In this document: positions 1-11,360 of the stretch, in pieces | How the letters are laid out: every line of letters begins with the position of its first letter | Numbering within the stretch: the first letter of the stretch is position 1 | NCBI GenBank assembly: GCA_018262705.1 | Contig: JADFDQ010000016.1 | Coordinates: forward strand, 1-38,978 | From: Xanthomonas sp. | Lineage (GTDB): Bacteria; Pseudomonadota; Gammaproteobacteria; Xanthomonadales; Xanthomonadaceae | DNA: 38,978 nucleotides | Direction: 5' to 3' | Position numbers and translations under genes: made by a program | The notes under the pieces: generated by a model | The model's input: only the letters and a program-made list of their open reading frames with translations | Database searches by the model: none | Told to the model about the DNA's origin: nothing

Positions 1-47
1 TCGGCTACCTCAGCCCGGAGCAGTACGAGCTGGCCCATGTCGCTTAG
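1..47 (+). mobile_element. IS3-family transposase (OrfB) C-terminus, cut by window edge
   Basis: The first bases read in frame from position 3 as GYLSPEQYELAHVA followed by a TAG stop at 45-47. This resembles the extreme C-terminus of IS3-family OrfB (DDE integrase), which commonly ends with a YLSP-x-(E/Q)-(F/Y)-E motif shortly before the element's right end. Only 14 residues are visible, so the subgroup cannot be set and the catalytic DDE triad lies outside the window. The inverted repeat that follows immediately (48-77) supports the call. The element interrupts the RHS gene on the opposite strand. The identification rests on a short peptide plus the terminus and is inferred. Confidence 0.68.
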
Positions 48-77
48 ATGGGTGTCCGAAGTTCAGGGGCAAGATCA
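48..77 (+). repeat. Right terminal inverted repeat of the IS3-family element
   Basis: Read from the outside inwards, the end begins TGATCTTGCCCCTGAACTTC and continues with GGACACCC. This has the 5'-TGATCTT-x-CCC...GGACAC layout known from IS3 termini. The outer tip is at 77. The three outermost bases (75-77) form the TGA that now ends the RHS reading frame on the minus strand. The left repeat and any target-site duplication lie outside the window. Confidence 0.65.
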
Positions 78-2646
78 TTTCTTGGTCTGGATCAGCTGCC
101 CGACCGCGCTGTAGCTGAAGCTGGTGGCGCCGGTGTCCGGGCTGCTCTGGCCGAGCAGGTTGCCGAGCCCGTCGTAGACATAGCTGGTGGCGTTGTTCCT
201 GGCATCGCGCACCTGCGCGACCTGGCCCAGCGCGGTGTACTGGATCAGCGTGGTGCCACCCGCCGCATCGGTGATGGCCGACACCCGGCGATGGCGGTCG
301 TGGGCATAGTGCGTGCTGTTGCCCTGCGCGTCGGTGGTCTGATCCAGATCGCCGTTGGCATCGTAGTGGTACGTCGTCACCTGCCCGTGTTCGCCCACCT
401 GCTGGCTCAGGAAGCCGCCGGTGTCGTAGACGTAGGTGGTGCGCTGGTGGAGGTCGGTGGAGTCGAACGGAATCGGGGGGCTTTGATCGCCGCCGCGTAT
501 CCCCTGAAGTGGAAACGGCATCGGGTCTATCCATCTTCCCGTATGCCGCGTGCTGCGCTCGACCGTTGTCGGCTGCGAGAGCAGGTTGTAAGTGAACGTC
601 TGTCGCTCCGTGGTCACCTCGTTGATGGTCTCCGGATCGCCGTCTTCGGAGGCATAGCTCTTGTACACCGAGATCACGCGTCCATACACGTCATAACCGG
701 TATCAACCCAGTTGCCGTCAGGCAGGGTCGCCCGCACCGGCCGTCCTTGGGTATCGTAGGTCGTCGTCGTCACCTGCGCCGCGCCGTTGACCGTGCGCGC
801 TTCGGTCAGCACCTGCCCGCGTGCGTTGTAGGTGTACTGCGTGACCGCCCCGTTGGCCGACGTCACCTTTCCCGGCTGGCCCAGCGCGTTGTAGTTGGCG
901 TAGGTCGCCGCGTGGTTCAGGCTGTTCTTCGCCGTCAGCAGGTTGCCGGCGGCATCATAGGTATAGGTGACGGCATCGCCGCTGCCGGCCAGCGGGCCGT
1001 CCACCGTCATGCTGGCGACCATGCCGTTGGGATGCAGGGTGTAGGCATAGCTGGTCGTGCGCGTGCCGACATCGCCGCCGCCCTGATTGCTGACGGTGAC
1101 GGATTGCAGCAGGCGCGCGCGGGCGTCACCGTCCGGGTAGTAGGCATAGCTGGTGGTGTTGAGCAACTGGCTGGTGCTGGCGCCGTAGACCTTGATCTGG
1201 TTCAGCCGGCCCTTGCGGGCGGCATCCCAGACGTACTCGGTGATCTGCTGCTGGTCGGCCTCGCCATTCGGGCCGATGCCGGTGGTCTTGCGGGTCAGGC
1301 GGTCGTCGGCGTCGTAGACATACTGCGTCTGCACGCCGTTCTGGTCCTGCTCCGACGTCACGTTGCCGTTGGCGTCGTAGAACGACTCGGCCATGCTGCC
1401 CGAGCAGGTCGGCGACGGCGGCCGCTCCACGCCGACGATCCGGCGCGCGCCGTCGGTCTCGCTGATGTAGTAGGTCGTGGTCTGGCCGAGGGCGTTGGTG
1501 ACTGCGGTGGTGGTGGCCGTATAAGCGAACGTGCTGCGCTCCACCCCGTTTTCCAGCCCCGACCACGCCACCCGGCCGTCGGCCTGGTAGGCATAGCGCG
1601 AATAGCGCACGCCGTTGATCGAGATGCCGGTCAACCGGCTGGCATCACGGGAATCTTCATAGTGATAGCTGCGGGTGCCCAGATTGTCCGGATAGGTGAC
1701 GCTGGCCAGATACCCTGCGCCATTGTAGGTGTACGAATACACCTTGCCGTTGGGGGCGGTAATGGCGCTGACTTTGCCGTTCGTCCACGCAAACGACAGC
1801 GTGCGCCCGGAGGTATGGGTGATCGTCGCAAGCGCACCGCTGCCGTTGTAGGCGTAGGTCAGACCGATGCCGCGTTCGTCGAGAAGCGTGAGGGGTTGCC
1901 CGGCACCGTTGAATTGCCACTGCCGTCCGTCTGGAAATTCCACACGCCAGCTTGACCCGTCCTGCACGATGCTCTTGGTTTCCGACAACCACACACCGCT
2001 CCCGGCGGGTGTGAATTTGATCGCACTTGGACCATCCGCAAGATAGATATTCGTCACCGCAGCCTGTGAGCAGGTGCGGGTGCTGGCCAAGGACCCGGCG
2101 CATTGGCTGCCGTCAGCGTATTCAAACACCAACGTGTGTTCGATGTTGCCAGACCAACCCCAGCCAAAGACGCCGGCGTGCTCTTGCGTCTTGCGATAGG
2201 TGCGAAATACTGCAAGCACGCCCGAATCCGCAGGAAGCAGGATATCCGGTTCGAACAGGAGCTTGTCGCCGGTGGGAATTGCAACCGGCCGGCCGGTTGT
2301 TTCACAAGGATCGGGCAAGGAACTTTCCTGCACCGTGCGGGCGACTTCTTCCTCGTTCTGGCCAGCGCGACCAATGCCGCCGCCCGGAAACAGGAAAGCA
2401 TCATTGAAGCCGTTGGAAGAACCTCTGCCGACAAGGCGTTCGAAATCCGAGGCGTCTGATTCCCACCGGCAATTGGTTTTGATGCCGACAACCGTACAGC
2501 CGATTGGTCTTCCTTCAGGATCCATCCGACAGACGGCCTCGCTGTCGTAATCACATACTGTGTGAATCGCCGACGCCTGCCCACTTGCCAGTGACAAGGC
2601 AAGGGTCAGCAGTACCCCCCCCCCCCGCAAATCCGTTCCAATGCAT
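75..2646 (-). pseudogene. RHS/YD-repeat secreted protein, 3'-truncated by an IS and out of frame at a G12 tract
   Basis: From about 2630 down to 78 the minus strand encodes about 850 residues of a classic RHS protein. There is a hydrophobic signal segment (VLLTLALSLASGQASA), a DUF6531-like N-terminal region (PVAIPTGDKLLFEPDILL), then many YD repeats such as YTYNGAGYLASVTYPD, YTYDAAGNLLTAKN and YVYDGLGNLLGQSS. RHS proteins are large secreted or surface proteins, often polymorphic toxins, with a conserved core followed by a variable C-terminal tip. Here the frame stops mid-repeat (SAVGQLIQTKK, then TGA) where the IS3 terminus begins, so the rest of the core and any toxin tip are lost or displaced. 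At the 5' end the best start is ATG at 2646, preceded at 7 nt by GGGGAG (2654-2659), but twelve Gs (2615-2626) put it out of frame. A TTG at 2630 is in frame without a convincing ribosome site. Eleven or fourteen Gs would restore the ATG frame and give a normal signal peptide. Confidence 0.82.
2615..2626 (-). repeat. Homopolymer tract of 12 Gs in the RHS signal-peptide region
   Basis: On the plus strand positions 2615-2626 are twelve consecutive Cs, so Gs on the coding strand. The tract lies about 18 nt after the best ATG (2646) and just before the hydrophobic core of the signal peptide. Poly-G tracts of this length slip during replication and are a known basis of contingency switching. They are also a common site of sequencing error. 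As written, the ATG frame ends at 2551 after 31 residues. Confidence 0.9.
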
Positions 2647-2939
2647 CCCGAATCTCCCCATTGAAGCCGCAGGCAAGCCCACCGCTGCGTGATTGATGAT
2701 GGGAGTTGATACCATGATTTTCTTGCAGATGAAACCCTCTGCGAACAGCTTCGGTCGCCCGACCTGCATGGCCACGGAAATCGCTGCTGCGTATGCCGCC
2801 ACGCGCCATGGTTCGCTGCCGCGGCGCAAGGGACCAGTCCGGCGCATGCGCCCGGAGCCGGGCCGGCTTGCCGCGCCGCGGTCTGCGCAGGTCTGTTAGC
2901 CTTCGGTATCCAGCGTCCGCACTGCCGAGGAAACTCCAC
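2647..2939. other. Divergent intergenic region between the RHS gene and the M2 peptidase gene
   Basis: About 290 bp separate two divergently oriented starts. The GGGGAG ribosome site (2654-2659) for the RHS start lies at the left and GAGGAAA (2927-2933) for the peptidase at the right. I see no convincing -35/-10 pair, no strong hairpin and no conserved small gene. Short open frames in both directions have no recognisable features. Confidence 0.5.
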
Positions 2940-4982
2940 ATGAATCTGCGCCCCGCCCTGCTTGCCATTGCCGTCGCCAGTTCGCTGGCCCTTGCCTCCT
3001 GCGGCGGCGGTGGCGGTCCCACCGGGGCCAGCCGTTCGTCTGGCCCGGCCAACGAAACCCCGGAGCAGTTCGTTGCCCGCGTCAATGACGAGATGCGCGA
3101 AGTCAGCACCGAACTCAATTCGGCGCAGTGGCTGTCCAACACCTACATCAACGACGACAGCGAGCTGATCGCGGCCAAGGCCAACGAGCGCTGGCTGGGC
3201 CGGCTCAACGAATGGATCGCGCAGGCCAAGCGTTTCGAAGGCAGGCAGATGTCGCCGGAGGTGGCGCGTCAGATCAAGCTGCTCAAGCTGATGACGGCGA
3301 TGCCGGCGCCGAAGGACGCCAAGGAATTGGCCGAACTCACCCGAATCGCCAGTAAGCTGGAAGGCATGTATGGCTCGGGCAAGTACTGCACCGGCGAGGG
3401 TGCCAACCAAACCTGCCGCGACATCGGCCAGCTCAGCGACGTGCTCGCCGGCAGCCGCGATTACACCGCCCAGCTCGACGCGTGGCAGGGCTGGCACACG
3501 GTCGGCGCGCCGATGCGCAACGACTACAGCCGCTTCGTGGAACTGGTGAACAAAGGCGCACGCGAAATGGGTTTCGCCAATGCCGGCGAAATGTGGCGCT
3601 CCGGCTACGACATGCCGCCTGCCGAACTTGCGCAGGAAACCGACCGTCTGTGGGATCAGGTCAAGCCGCTGTATGAACAGCTGCACTGCTACGCGCGCGG
3701 CAAGCTCGACGACAAATACGGCAAGGATAAAGGCGAAGTGTCCGGCGGCATGCTGCCCGCGCATCTGATGGGCAACCTGTGGCAACAGGACTGGACCAAT
3801 CTCTGGGACGTGCTTGCCCCGTATCCGAATGCCAGCAGCCCCGACGTCAACGCGGCGCTGCAGCGCACCGCCGAAGCCAACCTCGGCAGGGAATTGATTC
3901 GTCCCGGCACGCCCAATGCCACTGCCGCCGAACGCGGCTTCATGGCCCAGCGCGCTGCGCAGCTCGACACCGCGGTGGACATGATGCGGCGCGCGCAGGA
4001 TTTCTACACTTCGCTGGGCATGCCGACCCTGCCCGACAGCTTCTGGCACAAGACCCAGTTCATCAAACCGCTCGACCGCGACGTGATGTGCCACGCCAGC
4101 GCCTGGGACATGAACATGCGCGGCGACGTGCGCATCAAGATGTGCATCAACCCGAGCGAGGAAGACCTGACCACCATCTATCACGAGATGGGACACATCT
4201 ATTACGACCTCGCCTACAACAAGCTGCCGCCGCTGTTCCAAAACGCCGCCCACGACGGTTTCCACGAAGCCATCGGCGACACCATCGTGCTGTCGATGAC
4301 GCCGCAGTATCTTGCCTCCGTCGGTTTGATCACGCGTCCCCAGCAGAACCAGGAATCGCTGGTCAACGCGCAGATGCGGATGGCGCTGTCGAAGGTCGCC
4401 TTCCTGCCGTTTGGGTTGATGATCGACCGCTGGCGCTGGGGCGTGTTCGACGGTTCGATCACGCCCGATCACTACAACCAGGCGTGGTGGTCGCTGAAGG
4501 CGAAGTATCAGGGCGTGGCTCCGGTGACGGCGCGCGGCGAAGAGTTCTTCGATCCGGGCGCGAAGTACCACGTCCCGGCCAACACGCCCTACACCCGCTA
4601 CTTCCTCGCCAACATCCTCGAATTCCAGTTCTACAAGGCGCTGTGCGACGCCTCCGGCTTCAAGGGGCCGCTGTACGAATGCAGCTTCTACGGCAATCGC
4701 GAAGCCGGCGCGAAGTACTGGGCGATGCTTTCGCGCGGCGCCAGCCAACCGTGGCAGGCCACGCTGAAGGAGCTGACCGGCAGCGAGACGATGGACGCCG
4801 CGCCGCTGCTGGAATATTTCGCGCCGCTGCAGGGCTGGCTCAAGCAGCAGAATGCGGGCAAGACCTGCGGCTGGAATGCGGAGGGCGCGGCCGCGTCCGC
4901 CGCTCCCGCAGAAGCTGCGCCAGCGTCCGCACCGGCAACGCAAGGTGCAGGAACCGGCGGACGGGCACGGGCGCGCGGCTGA
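2940..4982 (+). CDS. M2-family peptidyl-dipeptidase (bacterial ACE homologue), lipoprotein
   Basis: This 680-residue protein belongs to the angiotensin-converting-enzyme family of zinc peptidyl-dipeptidases, which release C-terminal dipeptides. Zinc ligands and catalytic Glu are visible: HEMGH at 415-419 and the third ligand E443 within HEAIGD. The 24-residue spacing from the second histidine matches ACE. The start at 2940 is chosen because GAGGAAA precedes it and because it opens a lipoprotein signal (hydrophobic stretch ending LASC, then a Gly-rich linker), which predicts export and membrane anchoring. The last 35 or so residues are an Ala/Pro-rich low-complexity tail. Bacterial ACE homologues are known in xanthomonads; the physiological substrate is not known and is probably nutritional peptides. 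It stands alone, divergent from the RHS gene and upstream of the gcvP riboswitch. Confidence 0.93.
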   Translation: MNLRPALLAIAVASSLALASCGGGGGPTGASRSSGPANETPEQFVARVNDEMREVSTELNSAQWLSNTYINDDSELIAAKANERWLGRLNEWIAQAKRFEGRQMSPEVARQIKLLKLMTAMPAPKDAKELAELTRIASKLEGMYGSGKYCTGEGANQTCRDIGQLSDVLAGSRDYTAQLDAWQGWHTVGAPMRNDYSRFVELVNKGAREMGFANAGEMWRSGYDMPPAELAQETDRLWDQVKPLYEQLHCYARGKLDDKYGKDKGEVSGGMLPAHLMGNLWQQDWTNLWDVLAPYPNASSPDVNAALQRTAEANLGRELIRPGTPNATAAERGFMAQRAAQLDTAVDMMRRAQDFYTSLGMPTLPDSFWHKTQFIKPLDRDVMCHASAWDMNMRGDVRIKMCINPSEEDLTTIYHEMGHIYYDLAYNKLPPLFQNAAHDGFHEAIGDTIVLSMTPQYLASVGLITRPQQNQESLVNAQMRMALSKVAFLPFGLMIDRWRWGVFDGSITPDHYNQAWWSLKAKYQGVAPVTARGEEFFDPGAKYHVPANTPYTRYFLANILEFQFYKALCDASGFKGPLYECSFYGNREAGAKYWAMLSRGASQPWQATLKELTGSETMDAAPLLEYFAPLQGWLKQQNAGKTCGWNAEGAAASAAPAEAAPASAPATQGAGTGGRARARG

Positions 4983-4986
4983 GCCT

Positions 4987-5025
4987 TTTCGCGGTGCCGC
5001 GTAGAGACACTGCGGCACCGCGAAA
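4987..5025 (+). terminator. Strong hairpin after the M2 peptidase gene
   Basis: A perfect 14-bp inverted repeat (4987-5000 and 5012-5025, arms TTTCGCGGTGCCGC and its complement) with an 11-nt loop starts 5 nt after the stop codon. It lacks a trailing T run, so it may be a weak or Rho-assisted terminator, or mainly a 3'-end stabiliser. Its right arm overlaps the expected -35 region of the gcvP promoter. Confidence 0.6.
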
Positions 5026-5038
5026 GCCGCTGTATAAT
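5010..5038 (+). promoter_or_regulatory. Sigma-70 promoter for the glycine riboswitch-gcvP transcript
   Basis: A perfect TATAAT -10 box lies at 5033-5038. The hexamer 17 bp upstream (CTGCGG, 5010-5015) is a poor -35. A start about 7 nt after the -10 box would fall near 5045, immediately before the P1 stem of the first glycine aptamer (5047), so the box position agrees well with the RNA structure. Confidence 0.65.
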
Positions 5039-5046
5039 CGCCTGAC

Positions 5047-5262
5047 ATGGTGGGAGAAGCGCGCGTGTCACTGGTCACGCGACGCTGCCGAAGGCGCAAC
5101 TGCCCGGAATCGCTCAGGCTCAAGACCGCCATGGAACCACACTCTGGAGAGATCGGCGCGCGTCTGAACCACGTCCGCCGGCGCCGAAGGGGCAAGACCG
5201 CAGCGTTCGCCTTCCCTCCCCCCTTGGCGATGTGGTTCAAACTCTCAGGCAAAAGGACAGAG
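5047..5262 (+). ncRNA. Tandem glycine riboswitch upstream of gcvP
   Basis: Two successive glycine aptamers are visible. Aptamer 1 (about 5047-5132) is closed by a 7-bp P1 (ATGGTGG 5047-5053 with CCGCCAT 5126-5132) and contains GGGAGA and GCCGAAGGCGCAA. Aptamer 2 (about 5142-5262) is closed by CTCTG/CAGAG and carries the family signatures GGAGAG, GCCGAAGGGGCAA and CTCAGGCAAAAGGACAGAG. The linker between them is about 9 nt. Such riboswitches typically turn on glycine-cleavage genes when glycine is abundant, which fits gcvP starting 38 nt downstream. No clear terminator follows aptamer 2, so control may act at translation initiation; that is inference. Confidence 0.95.
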
Positions 5263-5300
5263 CGGGCATCCTTTCACGCTGCACGCGCCCGGATGCCGTC

Positions 5301-8207
<2,907 letters not shown>

Positions 8208-8233
8208 CTGCCGACACCTTGTTGGATGAATCG

Positions 8234-8270
8234 GAAGGCTCCCACGGGCTCATGCTCCCGTGGAGCCTTC
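8234..8270 (+). terminator. Hairpin after gcvP
   Basis: GAAGGCTCCCACGGG pairs with CCCGTGGAGCCTTC with one bulged base, starting 27 nt after the gcvP stop. There is no T run afterwards, but the stem is strong and well placed to end the gcvP transcript. Confidence 0.55.
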
Positions 8271-8379
8271 GAACGCAGCCGGAAAACCGAGCATCGCGCG
8301 CAGGGCGCGCCAACGACAATCGCACCCTGCTTGAAGCGGCTCCAACCGCGACCCGAATACGGCTGGCAAGCCTTGACTC

Positions 8380-8457
8380 CGTGATCCCGGCGCCAGCCAG
8401 GATCCAGTTTTTCCCAATTCACCAGAGAGCTGGATCCCGGCTTGCGCCGGGATGACG
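8380..8457. repeat. Palindromic intergenic repeat (two inverted arms of 28 bp)
   Basis: The left arm (8380-8407) and right arm (8430-8457) are near-perfect inverted copies built around GATCCCGGC and GCCGGGAT, ending in CTGGATCC/GGATCCAG. The central spacer is 22 nt. This style of GTCATCCCGGC...GCCGGGATCCAG palindrome is widely dispersed in proteobacterial intergenic DNA. Located between convergent genes, it may act as a bidirectional transcript end. Confidence 0.75.
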
Positions 8458-8587
8458 GCTTGGGATGACGTCGCGACCGACTGCGATTCGCGGACGCAGG
8501 CCATCCGTGACCTGCTCGAATCCTGCGGGGCAACCACACCCCGCTTCGCACATTCGACCTCTGGCCTCTGCCCCCTGACCCCTGCCC

Positions 8588-11251
8588 TCAAACCCCCTGC
8601 TGCTTCAACCACGCATCAATTTGCGGACGCAGCTGCTCGCGCAGGTGGATCCGGGTCTGGATCGCATTGATTGTGCGGTCTGCGTCCCGACGCGAGGTCG
8701 GCGCGATATGGGCTTCGGCAAAAGCGCGGATCTTTTCGACCATCTTCTGGTCGGTCGCGCCGCGGCCCAGCCCCGGGTAATAGCGCGACAGTGAGGTGGA
8801 ATCCACCAGCGTGTCCACCTGCTGGCGATGCGCCACGGCGAAGTCGAACGCCATGTCCGGGTGTTCCCGCGATACCGCAGCGATCATCGACGCGCCCAGC
8901 GTCGCGCCGGGCTCGCCGGTCAGCGCCAAATCCAGCGCGCGCTGCGCCAGCGCCTTGTCCTTGGCCATCGCCAGCAAGCCGTAATACTGGTCGCGCGGCA
9001 TCGAGGATTTCTCCGCCCGCGCCAGCGCGAGCAAGCGATCCCAAGTGGCCGCGTCCGCGCTGTACGCGACCATGCCCAACACGGTGCGGCGCAGTTCGGG
9101 CGATAGCGATTCCGGGTTGGCAAGGAAGGCTTCGAAGCGGCGTCGCGCCTCCGCCAGCACCGAGGCATCGCCCAGGCCGCCGAGGATCGAAACCAGGCTG
9201 GTTCGGAGTTGCTTGACCGAGGTCGAATCCCCGGCACGCTGCTCCCAACCCAACTGGGCAAACTTGGGCGCAAGCCGGGCAATCACGAATTTCCGCACTG
9301 CCGCCTGGCGCACCAGGTCGTCCTTGTACAAGTCATCCAGCCCGCCCAGCGAGCCGGCCGCCATCTGCCAGAGCTCGGGTGCGGCATCCAGCGGCACCTG
9401 CAACGCCAAATCCAGACTGTCCGAACGTGGCTGCAGCCCGGTTTCCGAAAGCGCTAACGCATCCAGCATCACGCCCACCTGATCCACCACCGGCAGCCGA
9501 TTGAAATTCGAGGTCAGCGCCTTGAACTGCGCCGGCGCGTACAGGGTGCGGAAATAACCCTTCTGCCCGGCGTTGACCACCACTGGCGCCGCGCAGCCCG
9601 GAAAGGACGCACTGGCGTGGCCGTCGACCAGCACTTTGACCACCGGACCGGTGCCAGCCTGCAGGCTTACCGGCACGCGCCAGCGCAGTGGCGTGCGGTC
9701 GGGACGATCGACGCTGAACTCGCCCTGCTCCAGCGTGACGACGGTATTCCCGTCGTTGCAGGCGCTGGCGACGCGGATCAGCGGCACGCCGGGCTGGCGC
9801 GTGAAATCGTGCGCCACCTCGACGAATTGACGACCGGGTGCCGCCACGTCCATCTCGGCCCACAGATCATCCGTGACGGCGTTGCCGTAGGCGTGTTTGT
9901 GGATGTAGCTGCGCACGCCGCTGCGCCAGGCGTCCTCGCCCACATAGTCCTCGAGCATCGCAATCACCGCCGCGCCCTTGCCGTAGGTGATGCCGTCGAA
10001 GGCCTGGCTGGCCTGCTCGACGGTGGCAATCGGCTGGATGATCGGATGGGTTGTGGCGTAGGCGTCCCCGCCCATCGCGCCGCGGCTGGTGAAGGCGGCA
10101 TCGGCGCCGCCGGTGTCCCATTCCGGATGCAGCTTGCGATAGGTTCGATTCTCCATCCACGAGGCGAAGCCCTCGTTCAGCCACAGATCGTCCCACCAGC
10201 GCATCGTCACCAGATCGCCGAACCACTGGTGGGCGATCTCGTGCGCGGCGGTGGAGAAGATCCGCTGCTGGTCAAACACGCTGGAGGTGGCCGGATCGAG
10301 CAGCAGGGAAGATTCGAAAGTGAAGATCGCGCCCCAGTTTTCCATCGCGCTGAAGAACTGGCTGCGGCCCGGCGCGGCGATGTTGTCGAGCTTCGGCAGC
10401 GGGTACTTCACGCCGAAATAGTCGTTGTACTCGCGCAGCACATCGCGACTGGCCTCCATCGCGTAGCGCGCTTGCTCCGCCTTGCCGCGCAGGGCGATCA
10501 CGCCGATCTGGACACCGCCGTCCTCCAGCGTCAACCGGTCGAAATCGCCGACGCCCAGAAACAACAGATAGGTGGACATCTTCGGCGTGGTGGCGAAAGT
10601 GGTCCGGCGCAGGCCGCTGCCGGCATCTTCGACCGTCTTCGCCGGCATGTTGCCGACCACCATCTGGTCTGCCGGTGCCACCACGCTCAGATCGAAGGTC
10701 GCCTTGAAGTCCGGCTCGTCCCAGGACGGGATGAAGCGGCGCGCATCGGAGTTTTCGAACTGGGTGTAGAGCGCGCGGCCCTGACCGGCTTCGGTGGGAT
10801 AGTCCAGCGCGAAAAATCCGTTGGCTTGGGTGCCGAGCTTGCCCACGTAATCGGTGACGAGCTGGTAGCGGCCCGGCTTCAGCGGCACAGCAAAGGCAAA
10901 GGTCGCGGTCTGGCTGGCCGCATCCACACTGACGCTGGCCGGAAGCATCTTGCCGTCCGGCGTTTTCAGGCGGCTGTTGGCGAATGTCATGTCGACTGCC
11001 TGCAGCACCAGCCGGTCGGTGGCCTGGGTAACGTCAAGATCGATGGTGATCTTCCCGTCGAAGGTCATCGCCTGCGCGTGCGGGGTGACTTCGATGGCGT
11101 AGTGCGATGGGCGCGCGGTGCGCGGCAGTTGGGTGGTGGTTTCCGCCCGGATCACGGTGCCGTCGGCGCCAGTCGGCGTTGCGAAAGCGACACCCGACGC
11201 GCAGGCAATCAACACGGCCAAGGTCAGGGGACGAAGCGAGGTACAGCGCAT
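8588..11251 (-). CDS. M1-family zinc metallo-aminopeptidase, exported
   Basis: The 887-residue protein is a gluzincin aminopeptidase that removes N-terminal residues from peptides. The substrate-anchoring GAMEN motif appears as SAMEN (301-305), the zinc site as HEIAH (337-341), and the third ligand E360 lies in NEGFASW at the canonical spacing. An ERAP1-like C-terminal alpha domain follows. The start at 11251 (MRCTSLRP) is preferred because GGAA sits just upstream and a Sec signal peptide ending near ASGVAFA follows, implying periplasmic or secreted location. An ATG two codons earlier is equally possible. The hemolysin-III gene lies 109 bp upstream on the same strand and may or may not be co-transcribed. 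The precise specificity cannot be read from sequence. Confidence 0.93.
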   Translation of the reverse strand: MRCTSLRPLTLAVLIACASGVAFATPTGADGTVIRAETTTQLPRTARPSHYAIEVTPHAQAMTFDGKITIDLDVTQATDRLVLQAVDMTFANSRLKTPDGKMLPASVSVDAASQTATFAFAVPLKPGRYQLVTDYVGKLGTQANGFFALDYPTEAGQGRALYTQFENSDARRFIPSWDEPDFKATFDLSVVAPADQMVVGNMPAKTVEDAGSGLRRTTFATTPKMSTYLLFLGVGDFDRLTLEDGGVQIGVIALRGKAEQARYAMEASRDVLREYNDYFGVKYPLPKLDNIAAPGRSQFFSAMENWGAIFTFESSLLLDPATSSVFDQQRIFSTAAHEIAHQWFGDLVTMRWWDDLWLNEGFASWMENRTYRKLHPEWDTGGADAAFTSRGAMGGDAYATTHPIIQPIATVEQASQAFDGITYGKGAAVIAMLEDYVGEDAWRSGVRSYIHKHAYGNAVTDDLWAEMDVAAPGRQFVEVAHDFTRQPGVPLIRVASACNDGNTVVTLEQGEFSVDRPDRTPLRWRVPVSLQAGTGPVVKVLVDGHASASFPGCAAPVVVNAGQKGYFRTLYAPAQFKALTSNFNRLPVVDQVGVMLDALALSETGLQPRSDSLDLALQVPLDAAPELWQMAAGSLGGLDDLYKDDLVRQAAVRKFVIARLAPKFAQLGWEQRAGDSTSVKQLRTSLVSILGGLGDASVLAEARRRFEAFLANPESLSPELRRTVLGMVAYSADAATWDRLLALARAEKSSMPRDQYYGLLAMAKDKALAQRALDLALTGEPGATLGASMIAAVSREHPDMAFDFAVAHRQQVDTLVDSTSLSRYYPGLGRGATDQKMVEKIRAFAEAHIAPTSRRDADRTINAIQTRIHLREQLRPQIDAWLKQQGV

Positions 11252-11360
11252 GGGCATTCCGGAATCGGGGGTGAGGCGACGATGGTCGCGCACGCCGCCG
11301 CGCTCCGATACCGCCTGAAGTCATGCCCCGCGCGAGAACCCGGTCAGGGCAATCGCCAGA

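Larger units (their letters stand above)
8208..8587. other. Convergent intergenic region with hairpin and dispersed repeats, no gene
   Basis: The 380 bp between the convergent gcvP and M1 aminopeptidase genes contain a terminator-like hairpin (8234-8270), a stretch resembling degenerate REP-type sequence (about 8285-8340) and a clear inverted repeat (8380-8457). The remainder up to 8587 shows no coding character. Confidence 0.6.

Noticed and set aside
10-534. Minus-strand frame overlapping the RHS 3' end and the IS boundary as a separate gene
   Set aside because: It is an out-of-frame reading of the YD repeats continuing into the IS terminus.
48-1955. A 635-codon open frame antisense to the RHS gene
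   Set aside because: Composition is Val/Ala/Arg/Gly-rich with no domain. It is the shadow of YD-repeat codon structure.
2664-5252. The minus-strand RHS frame stays open upstream to 5252 across the whole M2 peptidase gene
   Set aside because: It is antisense to a well-supported gene, has no family resemblance before the signal peptide, and arises from high GC. The true start is near 2630-2661.
8285-8345. A further copy of the GTAGGAGCG repeat
   Set aside because: Only fragments (CATCGCGC, GGCGCGCC) match; too degenerate to call as a copy.
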